Origin: Elephas maximus indicus
Taxonomy: Eukaryota; Chordata; Mammalia; Proboscidea; Elephantidae
DNA: 64,000 nt
Assembly (NCBI RefSeq): GCF_024166365.1
Contig: NC_064834.1
Span: forward strand, 52,556,001 to 52,620,000
Reading direction: 5' to 3'
The position numbers and the translations under genes are program-made. Position 1 is the first letter of the stretch; each line of letters starts with the position of its first letter. Shown piece by piece: positions 31,701-46,700 of this stretch. The notes under the pieces were generated by a model. It did no database searches. It was not told the origin of the DNA and saw only the letters and a list, made by a program, of their open reading frames with translations.

Positions 31701-34700
31701 TTTAGCTTAAAAAGTCATGAGAAATAAGCATGCATATTGTGTTCGTATCTTCCTAGCAGTACTTCTGCAGTGAGCTTTGTTAGGAATAAGGTGTTCTATC
31801 TTGCTTATAGACTAGATCACAAGATCCAGGTATTCTTGGTATGTATTAACTGCTACTATAAATTCCTCTCTGTTTATCACAACTGGTATCTGATAGCTGA
31901 AATTCTTGATCCAAATAATTTTTTAAAATGCTTGTATGCCTACCAACTCCAAGTTTTTAACCAGCGTGTCCACATATTATTTCTCCATCAAGTTAGTCTT
32001 TTAAGGAAAGATTTAGAATTACAACAGCCATTCCCTCCTATACACACACACAGAGAAATCAAAGTTTGTGGTTAGTTACAGCCTGCTTTTGGTGATAAGA
32101 GGGGGCTTGAAACCAGCCTGAGAATGTCACTAAAAGCTCAACTGGCCTGATTACGTGGAAGTTGGTGTACTTGTGTGCCAAACTTCATAACTAAGTATTT
32201 TAACTTTAGGAATTTTTCAGAGACTCAATAGGTCAAAGTTATTCCCCTCTGTTAAAAAATTCCTTTAATATTTCATGAATTCATTGATCAGTGATACAAA
32301 ACCTGAAGTTGCTTATTTAAGATTGAACATCACACAGACCAAAGGCTGAGGTGCTAGTTTGGTTTGTTGATTGACTCTTCCCTGTACTGACAGAGCAGTA
32401 CATTTAGTGGTTACTTAATATTCTGCCATACTCAGTTAACCTAGACATAGGGTTTTGTGGGGTGGAGCTGGGGCTGAGAATGGGAACCTAGATTAAAATA
32501 ATCTCGGAGAAGCAGTACAAGCAAGGACTCAGGAGCTTGACTGCCTGGTTTTAAATCCCAGCTCCTGGTATGGTGAGTTTGAGCAAGTTACTTAGCTTTT
32601 CTAATGTCTGTTTACTCATCCATAAAATGGGATTATAGCAAGCTACCACATGGGTTTGTTGTGAGGGCTAAAAGGGTACATAACCAAGGCCTTAGTCCGA
32701 TATCTGTCACAAAGTAAGTGTTCAGTAGGTGTTAGGTGTTGTGATAATGATAATGATGACTGCTGCTGCTGCTGGAGGGCCTAGTTAATGTACTGTGTTG
32801 TTGGTCTACTAAAAGTCAAATGAGCATTGAAAATTAGAGGTGATAATCAAATTAGAGATGTTTATTCTTTGCCTTTTTTCCTTCCCCTTTCTCTAAATGA
32901 TTTGGACAGATCATTCTGGAAGTTCCAGCTATAAAGAAATACTCAAATCTTTTATGCAATGGAATACTACTTTAATACCGTACTGGTAGCTGGGTAAAAG
33001 TTCAAGATCTAAAATAGATTTTCTATGTTTTAAAGAAAAGGTACACTATATATTGGGGTGTATTTGGGAGACATGATTTGACTCATAGTGTAGTGTGACC
33101 AAATCTGTCATATAACGAGGTACTTAATAAGCGTTTTTCTTTGTGCTTCTTCTAGGCATATACTATTTTTAAGGTAAACTGTGTTTATTGTAGCATTGTT
33201 TCAATTTGTAGGCTAGATGAACTGCAGAAGCAGCTACAGGAAGATATAAGGCAGGGCCGAGGCATTAAATCCCCACTAAGAACCGGCGATCCAGACAGTA
33301 CAGACGATGAGGATGGCCTCTTAGAAGAGCACAGGTAGAGCATTTTTCCAGTGTGTAGCCTCCTAAGTGTATAAGTTTCTTAATGCTGTTTTTGTAAAAT
33401 AAATGACTGTTGATGGTTATTAGTGAATAATCTGACGAATCTTTATCCATCTCTGATGGATTAGAAAACTAAAATGTTAGGGCTAAGTTACGTCTTTGGT
33501 CTTTTCTCTTGATTATTGTTCTTGTCCACAGACACACGTAGTGGATTTGGACTAATTGCTAACAAAAAGTGAGAGAAACAAAAACATACTTTTTTTTTTT
33601 AATGCTAGTCTTCTAATCTGGGATTAACATTGGTCTTTAAAATTTTTTTTTTCCTTCTCAAATTCTTAAGAATGGCCAGACTAACTGGACCACCTGAGAC
33701 CGGAGGACTCCTTGAGACACTCTTTAAACCTGGAACAAAAACTATCCTTTGAGATAGCTTCTTAACAGAGAAGCATAGTGACACACACAATAAAGAATCT
33801 TCCCCATAGATCAGTGCTCTGCTGAAAAAAAAAATGTGTTTGAATCCAAAAGGTCAACATTTAATCCAAAGCAAAGATAAGAAGATAAGGGGACAGGGAA
33901 ACTGGAGTACTGGAAATGTGAACAGCCAGACACATTTAACAAAAATATTGACACAGTGTGAACGATGTAACTAATGTCACTGACGAGATGTGTGGAGACT
34001 GACAAAGGGTAGCCCCAACTTGCTGTGTAAACTTTCACCAAAAACACAATAAAATATTAAAAAAAAAAAAAAATTTCCCCTTGAATACAATTTTTTTTAA
34101 GTACAAAACCATATGCAGTATAACTATTTGGTATTCAGTGTCTCCCCCCCCCCTTTTTTTATTCCAATTTCAGGGAATTTTTAAAGAAATTTTCAGTTAC
34201 AGCTGATGCTATACCCGATCATCATCCCGGTGAAGAAATATTTCACTTCCTCAATTCTGGGAAAATCTTTAACCAGCACACTCTGGACTTAAGAGACTGT
34301 GGTTTCATTGGACAAAGTGCTATAGAAAAGCTTATTCTTAAGTAAGTAGAAAAATAGACATTTAACTCTTTTCTGTATTAAAAGTTAAAAGACGTATGAC
34401 TGATGTGATTTCTAAAAGGCTAATTTATGATCTAGCCAGCTTCCTATTTCCTTTTATTCTAAATGCCCTTTGTGCTTTCTTATTTAATTACTGGAAGCAG
34501 CATAGGGTAGTTATTTGGCACATCACATGCCTTTATTAATTAGGATTAAGGTCACTATGTATTAACGTTGGCTGTCAGAATAACAATGGCTTAAACAAAA
34601 AGTATATTTTTTCTTAAATGAAAGAAGTTACGAGGTAGGAAGTCCAGGACTGGTGTGTTGGTGTCACCATATCATCTTTTTGCTCCGCTGTCCCTAGCAC

Positions 34701-37700
34701 AGGAGCTGTAGGTGCTTTGACATTCAAATTCCCAGAAATTCCGTACAGCGTTTCTACTTACGGTTAACTGTTTAGAACTTAGCATGGCCACGTCTAGCTA
34801 CAAGGGAGGCTGAGAAGCAATTTTTACTCCAGGCAGCCAGTGTGCCCAGCTAAATCAGAGTTCTGTCACCAAGGATATCAAGAATGGAGATGTTAGTACA
34901 AGCAACGATCAGTCTCTACCACAGTGCCTCAGCTGGTCTAGTCTTTCTCAGTGCACACTATCTCAGCTCCAGAGAAACTGCATTGATTCTGGCCCTGTGA
35001 GCTTTAATGAAGTACGTTCCCAAGCTGGCAGAAACAGGAAATTGTTTGAGACTTGATAGTCTCCTTCTTGACACTGCCAACAGATACAGATTTTTGTCTA
35101 CCAATTAAGTATGGAGCCAACAGACTGGATCAGCTTTGGGCTATCAGTTGCATTCCTTTTGAGTGACCCATGCACATTAGGATATAGAAAAAAAAAAAAA
35201 TTATTTTTTATCTATTTATTTTTTTAGAGTGCACCAAATGGTCTGAGATGATTTACTTGCTCATTTCCATGATTATGTCAGATGTGGTAGTGGTAGAGTT
35301 GTTTTCCCATCAAGGTTACAGTCATATTGATTTCACTTTGTTTTTCAGATCAGGAAAAACAGATCAGATTTTTTTGATAACACAAGGCTTTCTTACTTCT
35401 GCTTATCACAATGTCCAGTGTCCTGAACCTGTATTAAAGTGGCTATTTCGGGTAAGAAAAATGTTTTGGGGATTGTAGTTGTCCCCTACTGTATTTCCTA
35501 GTCAAACTTTTTAAAATACAATTTTATCTGCACATTAATAGAGAAAAAATAAATCTAGCACATCAAGCCTATGACGTAAGTAGGTTAGAAACCCATTGCC
35601 ATCGAGTCATTTCCAACTCATAGCAACCCTGTAGGACAGTAGAACTGCCCCATAGCGTTCCCAAGGAGTGTCTGGTGGATTTGAACTGCTTAACTTTTGC
35701 TTAACAGCCTGAGCTCTTAACCACTGCACAGCCAGGGTTCCAATGAGACACAGAGAGTCACTGTAAAGAGATTATAAAGGAAGCGATAGTATAGCTAGTA
35801 TATGATACTAGTTGTGCCTGAGACATCTCGTCACACTGGTAAATCACTATTACGGTTTTAGAAGGGATCGTGTAATGTTTATGTACTGATTTTTTTTTTT
35901 CCATTTTTGTGAAGGTATTTATATACATGTTAGGATTTGGATGGAATCTACCTGAACATTCTCTTTCTCATTTATATTTAATTTTTAAATCATATAGTTA
36001 TAATTGGCTTAATATTTGTTTTATCGAAATGGTAACTTAGCAGTGGTATCAGAGAACTATATTATTTATGAAGTGAGGCATGGGAAAAGAATACAGAGTT
36101 TTTACTCTGAACTTAAAGATAGAATTTCAAGGAATTTCATATTTGGCAAGGACTTGAGATATTCCAGTGTAACCTTTCATTAATTTTTTTCTTATATTTT
36201 TGAGTGCCAATTGTGTGCCAGGCACTGGAGATAACAGTAGTGCAAAAGGAATGTCTCCAATCTCAAGAAACCAACATTGTTAGTATAGAGAAGACAGACA
36301 AAAATATGTGCGTGCACATATTTATATTATGTCGCTTGATAACTGCTGTGAAGAAAATTAAAGTAGGCTAAGGTAGATATAGGTAGTACCAGAATAGGAG
36401 GAAAAGTTTGTTTTTTAATAAAAGGTAGTTCATGAAAGCCTTGCTGATAAGGTGAGGTCTGAGTGAAGACCTGAGGAAAGTGAAGGAATGACCCTAGCCA
36501 CTGGAATGAAGAACATTCCAGACAGAAGTGTTGCCAAGACTCTGGAGGAAGAACATTTGTTCCCAGTGATCAGTGGCTCATTACTTAGACCTCAGTAACC
36601 TTTTGGTTAGCAGACGTAGCTCTTAACTGCCAGGGTTTCCTTAGCAGTCCTAGTTAAGTAAAAAATTTCCCCTCTATGATTTTCATATGTTGGTACTAAT
36701 TATCTTTTTTAAAGCTTTCCAGAATAATCGTCATCTAGCTAACTGTCCTTCAGTTATTTTAAAACTACTATGATGACCCTCATTCCTGCCCTTACCAAAT
36801 GTTCTCAGGTCCCTAAATTTCTAGTCCCTTTACTTTCCTGATTGTATTTAGCTTGTCAGTGTCGCCCTTAGAGTGTTGTCCTCACCGTAACAGGGCAGGT
36901 GCTTTAGATTCGGTCTTATCAGCAGAGCTTTCAGTGAGACTTTGACCATCTATCTCACCAAGATACTTCTATTCATTACAATTCAAAAGTAAGATCATCT
37001 GCTGTCATGCCAGGGCTTCATTATTCTCTATGTAATCTGTTTTTACTTTAACTTCCAAATAAGAAGTTATATTTGTCTGTGTTAATTTTTGTCTTGATAT
37101 GGGCCCATCATTACTGTAGCCATTTTGTTATGAGACACAAGCATGTTCAAAAAGTTTATTTATATACTTCATATTTATTCTTTGAAAATCAAACTAATAA
37201 TCATTCACTAAGCACCTTCTCTGTGTAAGACTTTGTCACATTTCTTCTTTACAATTTTAAGTTCATTTGCATGGTGGAAAGACTTAACAACTTGTAAATA
37301 ATTTTTAGAAAGTGTAATATCATATTCATTTTAATGCTGTGGTCGTAATCAGTGTTTTATAAATTTAACTAAAGATCAAAGACTGTAGCCTTCATTATGG
37401 ATTACACCTCAATATAAAGAAAACAAAAATCCTAACATCTGGACCAATAAGTAGCTTCATGATAAACAGAGAAAATACTGAAGTTATCAAGGATTTCATT
37501 TTACTTGGATCCACAATCAACACCCATGGAGGCAGCAGTCAAGAAATAAAATGATATGTTGTATTGGGCAAATCTTCTGCAGAAGACCTCTTTAAAGTGT
37601 TAAAAAACAAAGTTTTTTTTTTTTTTTTTTTTTGGAGGACTAAGGTGTACCTGACCCAAGCCATGGTGTTTTCAATCATCTCATATGCCTGTGAAGGTGG

Positions 37701-40700
37701 GACAATCAATAAGGAAGACTGAAGAATTGATGCTTTTGAATTATCATGTTGCAGAAGAGTATTGAATATGCCATGAACTGCCAGAAGAATGAACAAATTT
37801 GTCTTGGAAGAAGTATAGCCAGAATATTCTTTAGAAGCAAGGATGGCAAGACTTCATCTTATTTACTTTGGACATGTTATCAGGAGGGACTATTCCCTGG
37901 AGAAGGCTATCATGCTTGGTAGAGGGTCAGCGAAAAAGAGAAAGTACCTTAATGAGATGGATTGACACAGTGGCTACAAGGGTTTCAAACATAACAATGA
38001 TTGAGAGAATGGCCTAGGACCAGGCGGTGTTTCATACTGTCATACAAAGGGTCATCATGAGTCAGAATCGACTCAACCGCACCTAACAATAACAACAGAT
38101 TTAAGTGATAAAATGCAATTAAAATGTCTGCATCTTTGTGATTTTTATCATGAATGTCTAAGTATAGTAGACGAGAAGACAATTAACTTTTTTAAACTGT
38201 TTTCAAAGGGAATTTGACTGTGAAAAGTTCAAATGGAAAGGAGATGTAGAAAGGAAAGCTGAACTCCTAAGTCCTTAATTTTCAAAGACTATTAAATTTT
38301 GGTCAGTGTTCTTCTAGATCTCTCTACAGATTGTTATAAAGCTTAACATAAATAGCCCGTGTGCTCTTTTATAACTTGTTTATTTTAGATAACAATAAAT
38401 TGTTAAGGTCTTTTCATCTTAGTATAACTATATATCATCCTTTTTAATGGCTTTATAGCATTTGTTTGTAGGCATATGCGATGATTGAAAACACCATGGC
38501 TTGGGTCAGGTACACCTTAATCCTCCAAAAAAAAAATTTGTTTTTAACACTCTAAAGAGGTCTTCTGCAGAAGATTTGCCCGCTGCAACATATTTCATTT
38601 CTTGACGACTGCTTCCGTGGGTGTTGATTGTGGATCCAAGTAAAATTTAACCCAATTCCAGTTGATAGACATAAGATTGTTATATGCACTTCTTCACACA
38701 CTTACCTGATTACTGCCCACTTGTAGAATTCATCATCCTCCAAAATGACTCTTACTCTAAATTTGCTCTGTGTTCAGTGTTCCTGTCAATGGTGCTGTCC
38801 CCTAGTGGCAAAGCTTAACAACACAAACAGCTGATTTTGTGACAAAAATGACACAGGCCATGTGCTTGACTGAAAATAGAGTTTGGTTTAATGCCCCTTA
38901 CATTTCAGATTTATTATGCTCCATGTCTCCAAAGCAAAAGAGAAAGATAGACATAGCAGGTACAAGATGTTTACCTTTGTAAGACCACCTTGCAGTTGGT
39001 TTCAGTTAAGATTTTTTTTTTAATTTGTTTCAACTTGAGATTTTATTCCCACAAATCCGTCTTGTAAAATTTGTATGTAAAGTATATGGCTCTGCATCTA
39101 AATTCCTGTAGGTAAAAAGACTGACTAGACCAACGTATGATAACTTGGCGAGTACCCAGTTACTTAAAAGATTTTACCAGATTAGACTAACACGAGTGGC
39201 GCATAGGACTACCTCTTTCTAGTATCCTTGTTAATAACGAGTATTACCGATGTTCTTGGTCTTTGCCAACCTTGAAGTCAACTAATGATCTTGTCATTGT
39301 TTTTCTTTGCATTTCTGGATTAATGATGATATTGAACATCTTTTTGAAAGTTTATTGCCCTATTAATTTGCATGTTTATATCTTTTTAAATATTTCTACT
39401 AGTTTGTGGTTTGATTTTTGCCATAATGTGTTCAACCTTAGCAGCCATTTCCTTTACGGTTTTTGGGTTTCATATCATATGAACTAGAAAGGTATTTTTT
39501 AGATAGTTTAAAATATTGTCTGATTATAAATGAAACTTGTAAAAAGAAGCAGTGTGTTATAATGGAAAGAGCCCTGACTTCAAAATCAGATCTGAATTTA
39601 AATTCCAGCTCCCCCCATATATCACTTTGGGTAGGGTATTGAATCTCCCTGAGCCCATTTGCCTTGTGTCTGTAATGAGCAGCTAGGATTGTTGTAAGTG
39701 TTAAATGAAATGTACATAAAGCCTGCCAAATAGTACAATACTCATATGTTCTTTCTTCTCTTTGATACTCTTATCATTTTTATCTGCTTTTGACAGATGA
39801 TGTCAGTTCATACAGACTGTATTGTGTCTGTGCAGATTTTAAGTACATTGATGGAAATAACAATCAGGAATGGTAAGTGTATAAATTTACTGTGATTAAC
39901 AGTATGTATTATTGATTGCTATTTACAAGGTCTCCCATTGCTGTTAGTACATTTAAAAATATGAAATAAAAATTATTTTTGTAATCAAAAGTTTATAAGA
40001 ATGAAACTCAGTCAGAGGTGAATATCTGGGTTTTTCTAATTACATTTGAGAAAAAGGGCTTAAAATCTTGTACGTAGCAGTTCTTATCTAATACTTGCTA
40101 AGTCATGGTTTACTTTGCTGGGTAAGTGGATAAATAGTTGCAAGTTGATTCATTTATTTAGTCAGTCACTTTTAATTGGCTTATTATTTAGCAACAGTAC
40201 TGTGCTGATAATGCACTGAGGAGATTGAAAGCATACACTGCAGAAGCGTGGCAGTTGCTTTTTTGCCTTTGAGAGCTTTTATATAATAAACATTGTGGTT
40301 TACCTGTTCATCTCTTTTGAGAATTGGGAGTATAAATGCACTGAAGGTGATACAATATTCCTGTGTTAATAGTAATTGGGTTTTAACATTGTTATTCCCA
40401 GTCATTTCAAAATGTGTTATGTCTGAGTACAGCCTTTTATCCATCACTGTCTTTATCGTAAATATCATTTTTTTATTCATCTTATTTTTACTCATCACTG
40501 TTTTCTTCATAAATGTCATTTCCTTTACATTTATTTGGAAATACATAATTCCTAACTGTATTGTTAAAATATCATTAGAATCTGTCAGTTCTAGAAAATC
40601 ATACTCACAATCCATGTTTTACTTGCCGATTATCACTTTGCAACTGTGAGTGTTTGGACCCAGGATTTGGAATAAAATATTTTTTCTGTTAACTAGATAT

Positions 40701-43700
40701 CTTCAGTGACTCACCAGTGTGGCCCTGGATACCATCATTATCTGATATAGCAGCTGTGTTTTTCAATATGGGAATTGATTTTAGATCTTTGTTTCCTCTT
40801 GAGAATCTTCAGCCAGACTTTAATGAAGACAGTCTAGTGTAAGTGTTTCTTCATATATTAGCATTGTATCATTTTAATACTTAAGGTGCTTGTGCAGAGG
40901 GAATGCTGTATTCTAAAGATATTTTAATGGACCCATTGGGTTTTTTTTATTACTTTTATTATGATTATAAAAATTAATAGAGATTAATTATGGAAAATTT
41001 GGAATATAGAAAGTAATAAAATCATCCATATCCTAACGTTTAAAGAAAAACACTTAATATTTTGTTCTTTTCTTCCAGCCTTTTTTTATACATATGTTTT
41101 TGTGTTTTAACCAAAACCAGGATCTCATGCGGTTTTTACTATTTATTGAACGTTTTTGTCATTACGTATTAGAACAATTAGATTTTCAGATTGTTGTATA
41201 AAATCCGATTTTGTGGTGTAAAGTCTTTTCCTTTCTGGCTTGTGTGGCAAAACTAGAAATATGGCCAGTGGACCCCAGAATCCTAGTGCATATAACCAAG
41301 AGCTTAATATTTGCTATACCCAATTAATATGAAGTGAAGCGTATTAGAATTTTTTTTTTTAACCTGACAGTACCTAGCAGCCACCAGTATACAGGTGCTA
41401 AATCTACAAAAGCGATTTGTTATAACCATATTTAGTCATTTAAAACAAGAGATTATAAGCTCTTAGGAGATTGCAGGATACCATCTTTGCATATGCTGAA
41501 CAGGGTATGGTCATTATGTCATCCTTTTTTTAATAAAACTTTTAATTTTGAAGTAATGTATATTACCATGCTGTTGTAAGAAATAATAGAGAGCTCCTGT
41601 ATACCCTTCATCCAGTTTCCTTCACTGGTAACATCTTGTGTAACTACAGTTCAGTATCACAACCAGGAACTTGACATTGATACAGTCCATCAGCCTTATG
41701 CAGATCTCATCAGTTTTATCAACAGCAACTCGAAAGATTAGACAGGAAGCTTAGAGGGGCAGGGAGTTTATGTTAATGGAAGAGAACAGTTTGGAAAAGG
41801 AGGGTGAGAATGGTTGCACGACTTGAGTGTAATCGGTGTTACTGAATTGTCTGCCTTCAGCATCATGCTCTTTTTAACAACTGTCTAGATGGGACCAAAT
41901 TGACAACAGATACCAGTTTTATATACACTCGTGTATGTGTGTTTTCTATGCAGTTTTTTTCCACCTGTACATTTTTGTGACCTCCACCACAGTCAACATT
42001 ATGTCTTTATTTGCACAGTAAAATAAAATACTGGGTTTTAGGCTCTGGTGCATATGTTAATATAAAATATGTTAATATGTTAGCAATAACGACAACTTGA
42101 CATTAGGCTTTAGTTAATATTAATTATTAAATGGCTATTATATAGTAAATAATATCTATTGTTAGTTGCCATCAAGTCAGCTCTGACTCATGGCAAACCC
42201 ATGTGTTACAGAGTAGAAATCCTCCACCTAGGGACCTATAAATAATCTCTAATTGTTTAATATAAATAATACTAATTATATGTTAATATATTTTATATAT
42301 ACACGTATGCATAATGCCAAAAATATATTGTTGTTGTTATCATAAAAGTGAAGACATAATGACCCTGGTCGTCTGAGTTAACCTTTTTCATTATTTTAAA
42401 AATAATGCATGTTAATTGAAGAAGCTTGGAAACACTAAAAGTACTAAAAGTAGTTGTCATCCTTTCACCTAGAGACAAACTACTGCCAAAATTTGGAGTG
42501 CATGTATTCTAGTCTTGTTTTTCTCTGAGCAAATGTGTATTTTTAAAAGTAGAGATTGTACTATTTATAGTTTTGTAACCAACTTTAACACTGTAAATAT
42601 TTTTCATCTTCTTTGAGAACATGATTTTGAGTGACACTATATGAGTGAATGTAATGAGTGTAATTACATTCACCTTAATTTACTTCAACGGATTCCTATA
42701 AAAAAAATTTTTTTTTTATATAGGTGGCAGTTTTTTCATGTTTCGTGCTATTATGATAATGCTTTAATGAATGTTGTTTTACCTAAATAATTGTATGACT
42801 ATTTTCAAAAGGCAAATACAGGAAACAAATGTTTTGCTGTCTAATTAACTCCAAAAACATTACTTTTAAACAAATTTATTAAATAATACTCATACTCAAT
42901 TGATAAATTCAGTATCATTCTTGACTTTTTTAAATTTCTCAAAGTTAAGATGGATCTTGATTAGATACATTCTTAATCTATTAATTCTATATTATCTGTA
43001 AATTAGATACATTCTTAATAAATTGTGTTGATCTAAAAGCCATCATCAAACAGAAACATTCCCATAAAAATTAAATAAGACTATTCAGTATCACCATTGT
43101 TTAACTTTGTTTTGGAGGTTCTGACCAAAGCAGCTGAACAAGAAGGGAAAAAAATAAGATATAAAAATTGGAAAGGCATTGGTGAAAGATTTGTTATCAG
43201 CAGATGTGTAGATTTAATGTATACACAGAAACCTAAGCGTCAACTGAAAAACTGACAAGTAAGAGTTTGGTAAGGGTACAAAATTAATAAAGGGAAGTCA
43301 GTAACCTTCAGATACATAAACTAAAGCTAAAGTGCACTAGAAGAAAAGACTCCATTTACAATAGCAAGAAAAAAATGGAAATACACAGGAATGAATTTAG
43401 TCACTAAGGGACAAAAAAAAAAAGACCTTAAGAAATGAAAAAGCATACTATGCTTTCAGATAGGAAAATCCAAGATCATTATATTAGAGCTCCCTAAGGT
43501 AAATAGTACATTTAATGAGGTCCTGAGAAGAAATGGCAGCAGAATTTTGGGGGGAGGAGGGAGCAAAGGAGTTGGGATATACAACTGATTCTAAAGTTCC
43601 TAGTGAAAAAATCAAGAATAGCCAGGAAAGTTTTGAGAAAGAAGAGTTATGAGGCAGGACTGGCCTTAAAAAAGCAGGTATTAAAACAGTGTGGTACGGG

Positions 43701-46700
43701 TACATAGTACAACGTTCCATCAGTGGGACAAAATGAAGTCTAAAATAGACCAGAATACATGCAGGTATTTAGTATGTGATAAAGGTATGAAGTAGACTGT
43801 TTGCTATCTGGTATTGAGATAACTGGGTAGTTACCTGGAAAAAATTTTTCAATCTGTACCTCAAATTTATAGCTAGATCAAATATTTAAAAGTAATACAG
43901 TAAAACCTGCAATAGCTGGAACCTGTGTAAGGTGGAAACCTGTCAGAGAAGGAAAACGCAAATATTTTTCATTAAAACAAGCAATAGAAAAGTGGCAAGA
44001 CTGCATCATCCTGTCAAAGGCAGAAAACTTGCAAGATGTGGGAAAACAAGGCAGTCTCATTGAGTTCTGGCTCTCATAGGTTTCACTGTAGAGGAAACTG
44101 GCAGAATTTTCTTTATAATCGTAGAAGAAGGGAAGATGGTTTTATATGTCAATTAAAACCCAAAGTACATAAAAGGACTGCATTCCATCAATTTAAATAC
44201 CCCCAAAAAAACCAAACCCATTGCCATGGAGTTGACTCTGACTCACAGCAACCCTAAAGGACAGAGTAGAACTGCCCTACAAGGTTTCAAAGGAGCGCCT
44301 GGTGGATTGAAACTGCTGACTTTTTGGTTAGCAGCCATAGCTCTTAACCACTACAGATAAAGGTCTTCTCTGCTCATCCCAAAACCCCGACCATTTCTCC
44401 CAGATATTACTGAAATACTTATACATTTGTATATCTATATAAAAAAGTTACCACAGATTTTTATATAATGTAAACATTTAAAATACCAGCTACTTTATTA
44501 TTTAACATTTAATTAGCTCACTGAAATCAGTTGCCATCAAGTCAACTCCTACTCGTGGTGTCTCCCCATGTGTCAGAGTAAAATTACTGTGCTCCATAGG
44601 ATTTTCAATGCCTGATTTTCAGAAGCAGACTGTCAGGCCTTTCTTCTGAGGTGCTCTGGGTGGCCTCAAACCTCACTCTTCTGGTTACCAGCTAAATGTG
44701 TTAACTGTTTGTACCACCCCAACCCAAGAACTCAAACTCACTAGTGGGTGGTAACTTTTTGTATACTGCATGTAACAGATTTGAATATTTTTTCATTGCA
44801 GTGAGTATATAATGTAATGAAAATAAAGGTATGTGATGATTGCAGTAAGACACAATAAATGCAGATAATATTTAGCGAAATAAAATAATTTTTTTAATTG
44901 GTTAGTTACTAGTTGAAGAGTTGCCTCAGTCAAGTTTGGTGACCAAAGCAGGGAGGTGGTGGTTGTAGTCACTGTTGCTATCTAGTAGGTGAAGGTGAGC
45001 TCAGGTGAGCAGGAGTGAGCTGGTGAAGGAATGAGTAAAATGTACAGAAAAATACCAGGCATGAGACTGGATCCTGTTGAGATGGGACCACAACCTATTG
45101 TACTTTCTCTCCCCAGGACTCACCTGCAACGTACCCATTTTCGCTGGTTCATACAGGCGTACCTCAGAGATACTACGGATTCAGTTCCAAACCATCAAAA
45201 TAAAGCGAGTCACATGAGTTTTTTGGTTTCCCAGTGCATATAAAAGTTATGTTGTTAGGTGCCATCAAATCGATTCCAACTCATAGCGACCCTGTGCATG
45301 ACAGAACGAAACACTGCCCAATCCAGCACCATCCTTACAGTCATTGTTATAGTTGGCTCATTGTTGCAGCCTCTGTCAGTCCACCTTGTTGAGGGTCTTC
45401 CCCTTTTCTGCTGACCCTGTACTTTGTCAAGCATGATGTCCTTCTCCAAGGACTGATAACTCCTGACAAAAGCAGTCTCGCAATCCTTGCTTCTAAGGAG
45501 CATTCAGGTTGCAGTTCTTCGAAGACAGACTTGTTCGTTCTTTTGGCAATCCATGGTATATTCAGTATTCTTTGCCAGCACCACAATTCAAAGGTGTTAA
45601 TTCTTCGGCCTTCCTTATTCATTGTCCAGCTTTCACATGCATATAATGCAATTGAAAATACCATGGCTTGGGTCAGGCGCACCTTAGTCTTCAAGGTGAC
45701 ATCTTTGCTTTTCAACACTTTAAAGAGGTCCTTTGCAGCAGATTCACCCAGTGCAGTGTGTTTTGATTTCTTGACTGCTGCTTCCATGGGTTTTGATTGT
45801 GGATCTAAGTAAAATGAAATCCTTGAGAACTTCAGTCTTTTTTTTCGTTTATCATGATGTTGCTTATTGGTCCAGTTGGAGGATTTTTGTTTTATGTTGA
45901 GGTGTAATCCAAACTGAAGGTTGTGGTCTCTGATCTTCATTAATAAGTGCTTCAAGTCCTCTTCACTTCTAGCAAGCAAGGTTGTATCATCTGTATAACA
46001 CAGGTCGTTAATGAGTCTTCCTCCAATCCTGATGCCCCTTTCTTATAGTCCAGCTTCTCGGATCATTTGCTCAGCATACAGATTGAATAGGTATGGTGAA
46101 AGGACACAACCCTGACCCACACCTTTCCTGACTTTAAACCAATCAGTATCCCCTTGTTCTGTCCGAACAACGGCTTCTTGATCTATGTAAAGGATCCTTA
46201 TGAGCACACTTAAGTGTTCTGTAATCCCCATTCTTTGCAATGTTATCCATAACTTTTTATGATCCGCACAGTTGAATGCCTTTGCATATTCAATAAAACA
46301 CAGGTAAACATCCTTCTGGTATTTTCTGCTTTCAGCTAGAATCCATCTGACATCAACAATGATATCCCTGGTTCCACGTCCTCTTCTAAATCCATCCTGA
46401 ATTTCTGGCAGTTCCCTGTTGATAAACTGCTGCAGCCGTTTTTGAATCATCTTCAGCAAAATTTTGCTTGCATGTGACATTAATGATATTGTTCTATAAT
46501 TTCCACATTCAGTTTGATCACCTTTTTTGGGAATAGGCATAAGTATGGATCTCTTCCAGTCAGTTGGCCAGGAAGGTGTCTTATTCCTTAGCATAGACCA
46601 GTGAGCACCTCCAGTGCTGCATTCGTTTGTTGAAATATCTCAGTTGATATCCCATCAATTCCTGGAGGCTTGTTTTTTGCCAGCGCTTTCAGAGCAGCTT

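Noticed and set aside
33660..34075. Processed pseudogene of a coding gene
   Set aside because: It has a poly(A) signal and tail, but no protein reading frame; the text fits an L1 3' UTR better.
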